From: Deltaproteobacteria bacterium
Lineage (GTDB): Bacteria; Myxococcota; JADLHZ01
Assembly (NCBI GenBank): GCA_020848545.1
Contig: JADLHZ010000004.1
Span: forward strand, 30,343-94,342
Direction of reading: 5' to 3'
DNA length: 64,000 bases
Within the stretch, counting starts at the first letter, position 1. Every line of letters begins with the position of its first letter. Made by a program: the position numbers and the translations under genes. Below are positions 27,677 through 36,120 of this stretch, in pieces. The notes under the pieces were generated by a model. That model had not been told where the DNA came from. It searched no databases and was given only the letters and a program-made list of their open reading frames with translations.

Positions 27677-28242
27677 TCATCCTCGACCGCGACGGCGTTC
27701 TGAACACGATCGTCGTCGACCCCGAGCATGGCACCATCGACAGCCCGCTCCACCCGACGCAGGTCACGCTTCTGCCGGGCGTGCCCGAGGCGTTGCTCAC
27801 CTTGAACCACCTCGGATTCGCCCTCGCGATCGCGACAAACCAGCCGTCCGCGGCCAAGGGCAAGACCACCGAGAAGAACCTTCGGGACACCCACGCCCGC
27901 GTCCTCGAGCTCGCGCAGGCGGCCGGCGCCCGGATCCTATCGAATCAGCTGTGCCTGCATCGCTCCGAAGACGGCTGCGCGTGTCGCAAGCCCCAGCCAA
28001 AAATGCTGCTCGATGCGCTCCGCGATCTCGGCGCCGACCCGACGCATGCCTGGATGGTGGGTGACGGCGTGACCGACGTCGAGGCAGGGCAGCGCGCCGG
28101 CACGCGGACCGCGTTTCTCGGGCCGCGCAAATGCGACGCTTGCAAGATCTTCGACGGACACTCCGCCGCACCGACAGTGTGGTGCGCCGATCTCCCGGCT
28201 TTCGTGCGCCACCTCGAAGCGTCGCGTCCGCCCCGTCCGTGA
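27664..28242 (+). CDS. gmhB: D-glycero-D-manno-heptose 1,7-bisphosphate phosphatase
   Basis: A 192-residue HAD-superfamily phosphatase. Motif I is LDRDGVLN near 7-14, and the zinc-binding cluster CLHRSEDGCACRKPQPKML is as in GmhB. WMVGDGVTDVEAG is the HAD motif IV. It removes the 7-phosphate to give heptose-1-phosphate for HddC. It starts within the end of hddC (13-base overlap). The histidinol-phosphatase branch of the same family is an alternative, but the neighbours favour heptose. Confidence 0.9.
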   Translation: MAEVIILDRDGVLNTIVVDPEHGTIDSPLHPTQVTLLPGVPEALLTLNHLGFALAIATNQPSAAKGKTTEKNLRDTHARVLELAQAAGARILSNQLCLHRSEDGCACRKPQPKMLLDALRDLGADPTHAWMVGDGVTDVEAGQRAGTRTAFLGPRKCDACKIFDGHSAAPTVWCADLPAFVRHLEASRPPRP

Positions 28243-28343
28243 GCACCGCCGAGCTGGCTGGTGCAACCCCGGCTCGTGAATCGGAAGCTTGGCGACATCA
28301 TTGCCGAAGTCCGAAAACCTGCCCGCGCGACGAGGCCATTTAG
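28239..28343 (+). CDS. 34-codon ORF coupled to gmhB, possible 5' gene stub
   Basis: A GTG at 28239 overlaps the gmhB stop in the same GTGA manner as many genes here and opens a 34-residue frame (MSTAELAGATPARESEAW...). The first half has coding-like composition and the second half less so. It may be the start of a gene whose remainder was lost, since a convergent gene begins soon after. No similarity is recognised, and a chance ORF cannot be excluded. Confidence 0.3.
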   Translation: MSTAELAGATPARESEAWRHHCRSPKTCPRDEAI

Positions 28344-28362
28344 CTCTTGCCAGTGATGATCT

Positions 28363-30231
28363 TCACTTTTGCTCCACTGACGGTGCGCAGCTCGACGGCG
28401 AATCCCAATGGATCGCGTAGAGTATGTGCGACTCGGCGGCGTTCGCTTCTTTGTGCAACTCCGTCAAACGCCCGCTGCACGTCCAGCGACCGACGAGGTC
28501 ATTCGCATAGCTGCCGTCGGGGCCTACGTAGAGGTGGGTAACATGCATGTCCCGCATAGCGGCCTCATCGAGCTTGTGCGCGCGGTGAATCACCTCCGGC
28601 GTGTGAGGCCACCACGGGAACGGGCTCTCGAAGCCCGTCGCCGCAATGAATCGCCACGAAGCGCCGGCGGTGATGACACGTGCGCCCGGGTCGACGTTCG
28701 CTCGCATCCAGTGTCCCATCGCGTGCTCCAGGTCGGTCAGCGGGTCGGGAGCGGGCACGAGCTTCGACTCGCGATAGTAGGCTGCGTACGTCAATCCGGC
28801 TGCCCACAGGCTCGTCGCCATGGTCAGCCCGAGAAACGACGCGAGCGCGGTCCGTCGCAGCCCCGTGCTGCTCCGAATCCAGGCGGCCAACGCAACTCCG
28901 CTCAGCAACGCGCCAGCCACCATGAAGTAGCCGAAGAACCGAACGAGCTCCGGGTCGTGCGAGGCGTATCTGAAAAACACGGGCGCACACAGGGCCGCGC
29001 CGGCCGCGAGCCACAGCGAGCGCGAAGTGCGGTTTCGGAACGCCCACACTCCGATCACGAAATAGAGCGGCAAGAACCAGCCGAACTCCTGAACGACGTA
29101 AGGCACCGACGACAGGTCCAGCGGCAGGTACCTGGGGTTGACGAAACCAAGCACCACCGGCGGCCAGCGCAACTCGATCGTAGCGACAACGGGTCGCGGC
29201 GCATGCGGGCTCAACAAGTTGCCCATCACCCCGCCCTGCACGAGCACGATTAACGCAGCGACGACGATCACCGCGAACGCGTACGCATCTTTTCGCGAAC
29301 GTGCGCTCCACGCGGCGGTCACCACCGCCGCCGCAAGCGCCGCGGCAAACGCGCTCTCTTCGACGATCCCCAGGGTCGCCAGCATGACAGTGAAGATGCC
29401 CGCTTGCCACGGAGTAGGCCGAGGCATGAAGGCGCACGCGCGCATGCAGAGCATCCACAGAGGGTAGCCGAGCGCGACCGGCGGCCGCAGCATGCCGAAC
29501 GCGGCCGCCTGCGTGCTGTTGCCGTGAATGAAGCCCTCGAACGGCTTGAGCGTCGCGATTTTGTCCCAGACGTCGGGCGGCGCGTTCTCACCAAAGAGCT
29601 TCAACCACAGCATGCCGCCGCCGAAAAAGCAGAGCACCATCCCGGCCACTGCGCCGAGCTTGCCCGCGAGCTCATCGCCATACATGAACGCGACCCCGAT
29701 CGAGCCGATCATACAGACGAGGCCGATCAAATCGACCGCGCGGTAGCCAATACCCGAGAAGAGAGAGAGCGCGGCGACCAAGATGTCGATACCGTAGTGA
29801 TACTGCAGCGCGTAGTCGGGCAAGAACGGGTCGACCAGCGGGAAATGACGGAACTGGAGGAAGGTCGTGATCGCGTAGTGGCAGTGATAGTCGTGATAGA
29901 GCGAGGGAACGACGAGGAGCGCCTGTAGCACGAGCACCGCTGCAGCGATACCACCGAACAACGCGAGGTCGTTCCAGATGGGCCGCGGGCGACGCGTGCG
30001 CAACACGATGGCGGAGCCGACCAGGACCGCCCACGTCATCGCGAACGCGACCGGCGGCATCACGATGCGCGCGAGGATGTTGCTCACGAAGACGAAGACC
30101 GTGAGGCCGACGATGATCCCGCAGCCGACGAGGGCGATCACGTGCCGGCTGGTGATGATGTGTGTCGCCAAAATGACGCCGAAGGCCGTGAGACCGAGGA
30201 CCCAAATGACGAAGAGCAACGCCGACAACAC
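28363..30231 (-). CDS. Polytopic membrane protein, GT-C-like
   Basis: A 622-residue protein with more than ten hydrophobic spans over about 1-490 and a soluble C-terminal tail of about 110 residues (WMRANVDPGARVI, THLYVGPDGSYAND). The first large loop has SLYHDYHCHYA, an acidic motif like the loop of GT-C glycosyltransferases. It starts with a GTG at 30231 directly after the TGA of the upstream methyltransferase (TGAGTG), so the two are coupled. It converges on gmhB. I cannot name the family; a lipid-linked sugar transferase is likely. Confidence 0.75.
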   Translation of the reverse strand: MLSALLFVIWVLGLTAFGVILATHIITSRHVIALVGCGIIVGLTVFVFVSNILARIVMPPVAFAMTWAVLVGSAIVLRTRRPRPIWNDLALFGGIAAAVLVLQALLVVPSLYHDYHCHYAITTFLQFRHFPLVDPFLPDYALQYHYGIDILVAALSLFSGIGYRAVDLIGLVCMIGSIGVAFMYGDELAGKLGAVAGMVLCFFGGGMLWLKLFGENAPPDVWDKIATLKPFEGFIHGNSTQAAAFGMLRPPVALGYPLWMLCMRACAFMPRPTPWQAGIFTVMLATLGIVEESAFAAALAAAVVTAAWSARSRKDAYAFAVIVVAALIVLVQGGVMGNLLSPHAPRPVVATIELRWPPVVLGFVNPRYLPLDLSSVPYVVQEFGWFLPLYFVIGVWAFRNRTSRSLWLAAGAALCAPVFFRYASHDPELVRFFGYFMVAGALLSGVALAAWIRSSTGLRRTALASFLGLTMATSLWAAGLTYAAYYRESKLVPAPDPLTDLEHAMGHWMRANVDPGARVITAGASWRFIAATGFESPFPWWPHTPEVIHRAHKLDEAAMRDMHVTHLYVGPDGSYANDLVGRWTCSGRLTELHKEANAAESHILYAIHWDSPSSCAPSVEQK

Positions 30232-30909
30232 TCAGCGCTTACCTTCTGCGGTCGCGGTGACCATGACTTGGGCGCCGAGCGGCAGCCAACCGAGCTTAGA
30301 CTCGAGCGGCCGCAGCGCAGCCAAGAACTTTGGGAAGAACACGATGAAATCGCGCCTGATGCGACCGAGACCGGCGCTCGAGAGCATGCGTTGATACGAC
30401 CAAGGCCAGAGCAAGATCGCGTCGTCGTCGAACGGGCAGCTGCGCACGACCCGCTGCGTGAGCGGGTTCAGCGGATTGTGCTCGAAGATCACGAGCTTGC
30501 CCCCGGGTTTGAGGCTACGACCGATGCGGCGCACGAGCTCGACGCGATCGGCCGGCGGCACGTGATGCAACACGTTCGACAGCACGGCGGCCGAAAAGTA
30601 CTGCGCGGGTAGCACGGCCGCTTCGTGGTGCAAGGTCGCCGTCGGCGTCCTGCGCGCTGCCACGGCCAGGCTCTCTTTCGAAGGGTCGAAGCCATGCACC
30701 TGCTCGAAGTGCTCGCCGAGCAAGGTCAAGAGGCCGCCGACGCCGCAGCCGTAGTCGAGCACGGGCTCGCCCTGCGGTAGCCCGAGGCGCTTCATGCAGT
30801 CGAGCTTGTAGCGAGAGAAGTACTCGGCGCTCTCGCCGCTCGCGGTGACGCTGCCGGTGACGATGTCTTCGTAACCGCGCGCGTAGTCGTCGAACTTGGT
30901 TGCGCTCAT
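30232..30909 (-). CDS. Class I SAM-dependent methyltransferase
   Basis: A 225-residue protein with VLDYGCGVGGLLTLLG near 48-63 (SAM-binding glycine loop), the acidic GFDPSK after strand 2, SNVLHHVPPADRV and LKPGGKLVIFEH. The ATG at 30909 is chosen, as upstream residues lie across the short divergent gap to the GT2 at 30980. It is immediately followed by the GT-C-like membrane protein. The acceptor is unknown; a sugar or lipid carrier is plausible. Confidence 0.85.
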   Translation of the reverse strand: MSATKFDDYARGYEDIVTGSVTASGESAEYFSRYKLDCMKRLGLPQGEPVLDYGCGVGGLLTLLGEHFEQVHGFDPSKESLAVAARRTPTATLHHEAAVLPAQYFSAAVLSNVLHHVPPADRVELVRRIGRSLKPGGKLVIFEHNPLNPLTQRVVRSCPFDDDAILLWPWSYQRMLSSAGLGRIRRDFIVFFPKFLAALRPLESKLGWLPLGAQVMVTATAEGKR

Positions 30910-30979
30910 GTGCGCGGTCGCCCTAGCACATCGGCTCCACCTTGACGCAACAGTTCTAGTCCCGCATTGTCGCGCGCCA

Positions 30980-31996
30980 ATGGATAAGCCCCTCACGGGT
31001 CAGGCGCCTGCCTCCGCGGCCACCCGCGTACACACGATCTCCGTGGTCGTGCCGGTCTACCAAGGCGAGCAGACGCTCGCCGGCCTGGTCGACGAGATCG
31101 CGCCGCTCGTTGCCGTACAGACGACGCCTGCGGGCAGGCACTACCGCGTGAGTGAGGTGGTGATGGTGCACGACGGCGCCGTCGACGGCTCGCATCGCGT
31201 CATGCAGAAGCTCGCCGCCGAGCACGCGTTCGTGAGGCCGCTGTGGCTGTCGCGAAACTACGGTCAGCACCCTGCCACCTTGGCCGGCATGGCGAGCTCG
31301 AGCGGCGATTGGGTCGTCACCGTCGACGAAGATGGGCAACAGAACCCGACCGACATCGGCAAGCTGCTCGATGTGGCGCTCAATGGCGGTCACTCGCTCG
31401 TCTACGCAAAACCCCTGAACCCTCCGCCGCATGGGTTCTTTCGCAACGCCATGAGCGGCTTGGCCAAGTGGTTCTTCGTGACTTTGCTGTCGAACGTGTC
31501 GATTGGACGCTTCAACAGCTTTCGCCTCATTCACGGCGAAATCGCGCGAAGCGTGTCAGCCTACTGCGGAAATCAAGTGTATCTCGACGTCGCGCTCGGC
31601 TGGGTCGTGCCGGGCAGCGGCCACTGCCCGGTCATGCTGCGCGACGAAGGTTCGCGCCGGTCGGGGTACAACCTGCGCAAGCTCGTCGCGCACTTTTGGC
31701 GGCTCGTGCTCACCTCGGGAACCCGTCCGCTGAGGCTCATCTCGCTGCTCGGCACGCTCTCGGTGCTCGCGGCGTTTGCGATCAGCGCGTTCGCGGTCTG
31801 GGAAAAGATCATGTCGCGCGTGCCGGTCGCAGGCTGGACGTCGCTGATGATCGTCCTGTGCTTCTTCTCGGGGCTGATCCTCTTTTCGCTAGGGGTCGCC
31901 TGCGAATACTTGGGCATCACGCTCAACATGGCCATGGGAAAACCGCTCTACATGCTGGTCTCTCGGCCGCTGAATTCAGACGAAGATCGAGTGTGA
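30980..31996 (+). CDS. Polyprenyl-phosphate-type GT2 glycosyltransferase with C-terminal membrane spans
   Basis: A 338-residue protein of the dolichol-phosphate-mannose synthase/GtrB/ArnC type. The GT2 part has ISVVVPVYQGEQT, MVHDGAVDGS (where DDGS is usual) and TVDEDGQQNPTDI. Two hydrophobic spans lie in the last 90 residues (about 240-260 and 285-310). Enzymes of this type load a sugar onto undecaprenyl phosphate for GT-C transferases, which fits the several GT-C-like proteins nearby. The first Asp of the DDGS motif is replaced by His. The start is the ATG at 30980; it overlaps the next gene by GTGA. Confidence 0.85.
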   Translation: MDKPLTGQAPASAATRVHTISVVVPVYQGEQTLAGLVDEIAPLVAVQTTPAGRHYRVSEVVMVHDGAVDGSHRVMQKLAAEHAFVRPLWLSRNYGQHPATLAGMASSSGDWVVTVDEDGQQNPTDIGKLLDVALNGGHSLVYAKPLNPPPHGFFRNAMSGLAKWFFVTLLSNVSIGRFNSFRLIHGEIARSVSAYCGNQVYLDVALGWVVPGSGHCPVMLRDEGSRRSGYNLRKLVAHFWRLVLTSGTRPLRLISLLGTLSVLAAFAISAFAVWEKIMSRVPVAGWTSLMIVLCFFSGLILFSLGVACEYLGITLNMAMGKPLYMLVSRPLNSDEDRV

Positions 31997-32958
31997 GCAC
32001 ACTCGCCTGGATCATCGGCCGAGGCGGGCTGCTCGGTTCGAGCCTGGTTCACACCGTGTCGAGCCGCTTCGAGCTGTGGCAAGGTCCGACGCAACCGTTC
32101 GCCTGGGGCGACGCAAAAACGCTGATGCAGCAGCTGCAACACGCGGCCGGCGTGTTCCGAGAACGCGCCGAGGCACATGACTCGTGGGCCATTTTTTGGG
32201 CAGCCGGTCGAGCGGTCGTGTCATCGACCGAAGCAGAGCTCTCGGTCGACACCGAAGTCTTTCGTTCGTTCCTCGAGAGCGTGGCGCAAGCGCGTCCCGG
32301 CGGCCGCGGAGCCGTCTTTTTCGCCAGCTCCGCGGGTGGCGTGTATGGCAACGCGCAAGATCGACCGCTGACCGAACGGTCTGCGTGCGTGACGATCTCG
32401 GCCTACGGCTGCTTCAAGCAGGAACAAGAGCGCGTCTTGCAGGCGTTCAGCGCAAACACCGGCATTTCGTCGCTCGTGGGTCGCATCTCGAACTTGTATG
32501 GGCCGAACCAGAACCTCGCCAAGCCCCAGGGTCTCATCTCACAGCTTTCGCGTGCGTTCATCTTCGGTCAGCCGGCGCATGTTTACGTACCGCTCGACAC
32601 GATCCGCGACTACATCTACGCGGACGATTGCGCCCGAGCGGTGACCGTGGCGGTGAACGAGCTGCTCGCCGCGAGCGAGTCCGAAGCGCGTCTTCGTATC
32701 TTCGCCTCGGAGCAGCCGGCGTCGATCTCGTTTCTCGTGCGCTTGCTCGAGCAGATCGGCAAGCGACGGGTGCGCATGATTCAAGCCCGGACAGGTGCGC
32801 AGCTGCTGCAGCCTCGCACGCTCACCTTCCAAAGCTTGTACCCCCGTATAGCCCCCCGCACGAGCCTGCTCGAGGGAGTCAAACGCGTGCACGAGCATCA
32901 GCTGGCGCTGCTTCGTCAGGGCACGCTGCCCTTCCCTGCCCTCAAGGTGGGCAGCTGA
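31993..32958 (+). CDS. NAD-dependent epimerase/dehydratase family protein
   Basis: A 321-residue extended short-chain dehydrogenase. The cofactor loop is GRGGLLGSS near 8-16, FFASSAGGVYGN holds the Ser, and YGCFK supplies the YxxxK pair; SNLYGPNQN and RDYIYADDCA are also typical. The start is a GTG overlapping the GT2 stop. The N-terminal half is divergent from GalE, and the substrate cannot be read from the sequence. Its 3' end overlaps the convergent gene by 43 bases. Confidence 0.82.
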   Translation: MSTLAWIIGRGGLLGSSLVHTVSSRFELWQGPTQPFAWGDAKTLMQQLQHAAGVFRERAEAHDSWAIFWAAGRAVVSSTEAELSVDTEVFRSFLESVAQARPGGRGAVFFASSAGGVYGNAQDRPLTERSACVTISAYGCFKQEQERVLQAFSANTGISSLVGRISNLYGPNQNLAKPQGLISQLSRAFIFGQPAHVYVPLDTIRDYIYADDCARAVTVAVNELLAASESEARLRIFASEQPASISFLVRLLEQIGKRRVRMIQARTGAQLLQPRTLTFQSLYPRIAPRTSLLEGVKRVHEHQLALLRQGTLPFPALKVGS

Positions 32959-34520
32959 GCGTCGAGCACGTAGGTGTTCGGTGAGAGCTCACGGTACTCG
33001 AAGCGCTGGATGTGCGGCAGGAACAATCCGTTCAGGTAGCGGTTCGCGCGCGGGCCGATCGGCGATGACGTGAAGATCATCTTGGGCATCTTTTGCGCGA
33101 GGATCGTCCGCAGCTCCGCGAGCTTCTCGTCGTCGGTCGCGCCTGGCTCGACGTTCAACACTTCGTCGACAAAGGTGTTGAACGGCAACGCGCCCTGCCG
33201 ATCGGCGAACACGTACATTCCAGGCGGCCCCAACGTGAGGATGGTGTCGTCGACAGACGTCGTGCTCTGAATGAGGCTCACGAGCTCTGGCCCATACGGC
33301 GGCCCCCACGGAGCAAAAGTGGTGCTTGCTTGCGCCGCAATCTCTTCGCTTCGTGGGGCGAGCGCCAGCACCGCGACGACGACGGCGAGCGCATGCCGCG
33401 CCCTCGGACGGGCTGTCTCGAAGCGCTTCGAGACAGCGATCGCCGCCACGAGCGCCATGAGCATGAGCCCGGGAACGACCATGACGAAGTAGTGGTTCCA
33501 GAAACAGTGGCCGAGCGTGACGGCGTAAACACCGCCCGCAAAGGCGGCGACGGCTGCGGCGAACGCCCGTGCGTTTCCGCGCCACGCGAGCGCCATGCAG
33601 ACGACGATCGGCGCGACCACTCCCAGGATCGGGAGCGTGACGAGCCCGTTTTGTAAGTAGGTGAACGTCTGTGTCGCCTCGCTCCAGAAGGTGCCGCGTT
33701 GCATGCGGCCAATCTCATAAGCGTAGTCGCTCGCGAGCAAGGCGTACATGCGCAAGGTCACGATGTAGCGTTCGAGCGATCCGGCCGCGATCAAGAAGAC
33801 GAACATGCTCACGCCCACCGTGGCGCCGCCCAGGACGACCCAACCGAAGAAGCACCGGGCGCGAGCACGGTCGACGTTGCCGCGAAGAAAGAACGTGAGC
33901 ATGGCGCCAAGAACGCCGAACAAGAATGGTTCTTTGCTGAGCACCGCGAGCCCGAAGAGCGCGCCGCCGAGCCACAATCGTAGGCGTGTTTCTCGGCCGA
34001 GCATGGCGGCGAACGCGAGGAACATGAACGTCGTGCCGATGACCTCGGATTCGTCGAGGCTCGAGTCATGAAAGGTCTGCTGCAAGAACGCCGCGGTCAC
34101 ACCGGCAACGAGCGGCGTCACGACGAGCGCCCGGCCACCGGCGCGCAAGGCGCTGACGAGCACCGCGATGACTCCCACGAACGCAAACGCCGCAAACACC
34201 CAGCGAAAGCGTTGCTCCGTGAGGCCCCCGACCGCGAGCGCGGCGGCGTTGGCAAAGAAGATCATCGGCGGCTTCGCCTCGGCGAAGTCTCGATACGGCA
34301 CGCCACCTCGCAGCACGGACCAGCCGTTCCAGAGAAAGTATTCTTCGTCGTAGCTGATCGGCGAATAGACGAGCTTGCGCACGAGAACGGCGAACAGGGC
34401 GGAAAGCACCGCGCACGCAGCAAGGATTCGAGCGCTCGACCAGACTTTCGCGTTCACCGTGCGCGCTCGTAGCGTGCGATAGGATTTCGGTAAAGCCAAA
34501 GGCCCGCGACTGTCCCGCAC
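32916..34520 (-). CDS. Polytopic membrane glycosyltransferase, GT39/PMT-like
   Basis: A 534-residue protein with about ten to twelve membrane spans over 30-400 and a soluble C-terminal 130 residues. The first periplasmic loop has SYDEEYFLWNGW and GGVPYRDFAEAKPP, the acidic-loop pattern of GT-C enzymes such as GT39 that use polyprenyl-phosphate sugars. Its probable donor-loading partner is one of the GtrB-like GT2s nearby. A GTG at 34520 with AAGG upstream is used; a GTG at 34457 would still retain all spans. The 3' end overlaps the convergent epimerase gene by 43 bases. Confidence 0.8.
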   Translation of the reverse strand: MRDSRGPLALPKSYRTLRARTVNAKVWSSARILAACAVLSALFAVLVRKLVYSPISYDEEYFLWNGWSVLRGGVPYRDFAEAKPPMIFFANAAALAVGGLTEQRFRWVFAAFAFVGVIAVLVSALRAGGRALVVTPLVAGVTAAFLQQTFHDSSLDESEVIGTTFMFLAFAAMLGRETRLRLWLGGALFGLAVLSKEPFLFGVLGAMLTFFLRGNVDRARARCFFGWVVLGGATVGVSMFVFLIAAGSLERYIVTLRMYALLASDYAYEIGRMQRGTFWSEATQTFTYLQNGLVTLPILGVVAPIVVCMALAWRGNARAFAAAVAAFAGGVYAVTLGHCFWNHYFVMVVPGLMLMALVAAIAVSKRFETARPRARHALAVVVAVLALAPRSEEIAAQASTTFAPWGPPYGPELVSLIQSTTSVDDTILTLGPPGMYVFADRQGALPFNTFVDEVLNVEPGATDDEKLAELRTILAQKMPKMIFTSSPIGPRANRYLNGLFLPHIQRFEYRELSPNTYVLDAQLPTLRAGKGSVP

Positions 34521-34535
34521 TGCGCTTGCCGCCTT

Positions 34536-34635
34536 TTACGCGAGCTGGTCGAGCTCGCGGATGAAGTTGAGCGGGTAGAACGTGAGTGTCTCGGGCAACC
34601 GCTGAACGGAGCTCGGGCGTCGGGTCGTAGCGGCA
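34536..34635 (-). pseudogene. Probable C-terminal remnant of an unknown gene
   Basis: A minus-strand frame ending in TAA at 34536-34538 reads RLPETLTFYPLNFIRELDQLA at its end (spanning residues in two halves, RLPETLTFYPL then NFIRELDQLA). Nearly every third codon position is G or C, as in real genes here, and the peptide looks like a genuine protein C terminus. No start codon or complete gene lies upstream before ugd. I do not recognise the family. Confidence 0.35.
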
Positions 34636-34704
34636 TCAGCAGGCTCTGTGCTAACCGAGTTGCGACATGACTTGCGAGGGCCGACGTGCTAGCGGCCGCG
34701 CCCT

Positions 34705-36012
34705 ATGAAGATCGCGATCATCGGTACAGGCTATGTCGGCCTGGTCGCAGGCGCAGGGCTTTCCGATTTCGGCAACGACGTCGTTTGCGTGGACCTCGAT
34801 GCGCCGAAGGTCGCCGCGCTCGACGCGGGCCGGCTCCCGATCTACGAGCCCGGCCTCGACGCGCTCGTCAGCACGAACAAGACCGCCGGGCGGCTCTCCT
34901 TCTCCACCGATCTTGCAGCCTCAGTGCGCACCGCCGAGATCGTGTTCATCGCCGTGGGCACGCCGTCGGCAGCGGACGGCTCGGTCGATCTGTCCGCCTT
35001 CTGGGCCGCCACCGAATCGATCGGCACGCACATGAAGGACGGCGCTATCGTGGCCACGAAGAGCACCGTCCCGGTCGGTACGGCCGACAAGCTACGCAAG
35101 GTTCTCGCCGCCAAGCGCGCCGGCCTCGTGCGCGTCGCGTCGAACCCGGAATTCTTGAAAGAGGGCGACGCCGTCAACGACTTCATGAAGCCGGATCGCA
35201 TCATCATCGGCGTCGACGATGATCACACGCGAACGACGCTCCGCTCGCTCTACGCCCCTTTCGTGCGTACGAACGATCGGATCTTGACGATGGACCCACG
35301 CTCGGCCGAGCTGACGAAGTATGCGGCGAACGCGATGCTCGCGACGCGCATTTCCTTCATGAACGATCTGGCAGCGCTGGCGGAGAAGATCGGAGGGGAC
35401 ATCGACGCCATCCGTCGCGGCCTCGGCAGCGACCACCGCATCGGCAACAAGTTCCTCTTCGCCGGACCCGGCTACGGCGGATCGTGCTTTCCGAAGGATG
35501 TCGCCGCCCTCCTCCACTTGGGCAAGGAGCACCAGCACGAGCTACCGATCGTGCGGGCAGCCCAGGCCGTCAACGAACGACAGAAGCGGGTGGTGTTCGC
35601 CAAGATCGAGCGCCACTTCGGCGGTGAGCTGACGGCGAAACGCGTGGCGCTATGGGGCCTCGCGTTCAAGGCGCAGACCGACGACGTCCGCGAATCGCCC
35701 GCCCTCTCGCTCGTTGACGATCTCCTTCGCGCCGGCGCCGAGGTGCACGCCTACGATCCGGAGGCTATGCCAAACGTGAGCCGTATATATGCGGGACGAA
35801 TCATCGTGCACGACAACATGTATGCAGCCGTCGAAGGTGCCGACGCGCTGGCGCTGATGACGGAATGGCACGCCTTCCGCCGTCCCGACTTCGCGCGCAT
35901 GAAGCAATTGATGCGCGGGCCTTTACTCTTCGACGGCCGTAACGTTTGGGATCCCGGCGAGCTCACTCAGCTCGGCTTTCGCTATCACGGAATCGGGCGC
36001 AGAGTGCCCTGA
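34705..36012 (+). CDS. ugd: UDP-glucose 6-dehydrogenase
   Basis: A 435-residue enzyme oxidising UDP-glucose to UDP-glucuronate with two NAD. The N-terminal Rossmann motif GTGYVGLV is at 8-15, VGTPSAADGSVD near 84-95, STVPVGT at 120-126, and the catalytic Cys261 lies in GGSCFPKDV. The late GLAFKAQTDDVRESP is also conserved. Length is normal. It is monocistronic-looking: 184 bp upstream and 108 bp downstream separate it from neighbours, and both gaps contain minus-strand coding remnants, which suggests it was inserted or retained during a rearrangement. UDP-glucuronate would be a polymer component or precursor. Confidence 0.97.
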   Translation: MKIAIIGTGYVGLVAGAGLSDFGNDVVCVDLDAPKVAALDAGRLPIYEPGLDALVSTNKTAGRLSFSTDLAASVRTAEIVFIAVGTPSAADGSVDLSAFWAATESIGTHMKDGAIVATKSTVPVGTADKLRKVLAAKRAGLVRVASNPEFLKEGDAVNDFMKPDRIIIGVDDDHTRTTLRSLYAPFVRTNDRILTMDPRSAELTKYAANAMLATRISFMNDLAALAEKIGGDIDAIRRGLGSDHRIGNKFLFAGPGYGGSCFPKDVAALLHLGKEHQHELPIVRAAQAVNERQKRVVFAKIERHFGGELTAKRVALWGLAFKAQTDDVRESPALSLVDDLLRAGAEVHAYDPEAMPNVSRIYAGRIIVHDNMYAAVEGADALALMTEWHAFRRPDFARMKQLMRGPLLFDGRNVWDPGELTQLGFRYHGIGRRVP

Positions 36013-36105
36013 CTATCTGGCCTCAAAAGCGACCACGGGGCGGAGCGGTACCAAGCGCGAGGGCACGTCCTTGGCCGCCACGCGACGGAAGTCGCTCCGG
36101 GCCGG
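36013..36105 (-). pseudogene. Probable C-terminal remnant of an unknown gene
   Basis: A minus-strand frame whose TAG (36013-36015) abuts the ugd stop reads SDFRRVAAKDVPSRLVPL then RPVVAFEAR at its end. Third codon positions are mostly G or C. There is no plausible start, and the frame runs into the 5' region of the next plus-strand gene. The family is not recognised; it could be chance, but it mirrors the remnant on the other side of ugd. Confidence 0.3.
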
Positions 36106-36120
36106 AGGGCTGCTTGACTG

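Noticed and set aside
30896..30979. Longer N terminus for the GT2 at 30980
   Set aside because: It would overlap the start of the divergent methyltransferase and adds no conserved residues; the ATG at 30980 suits the family.
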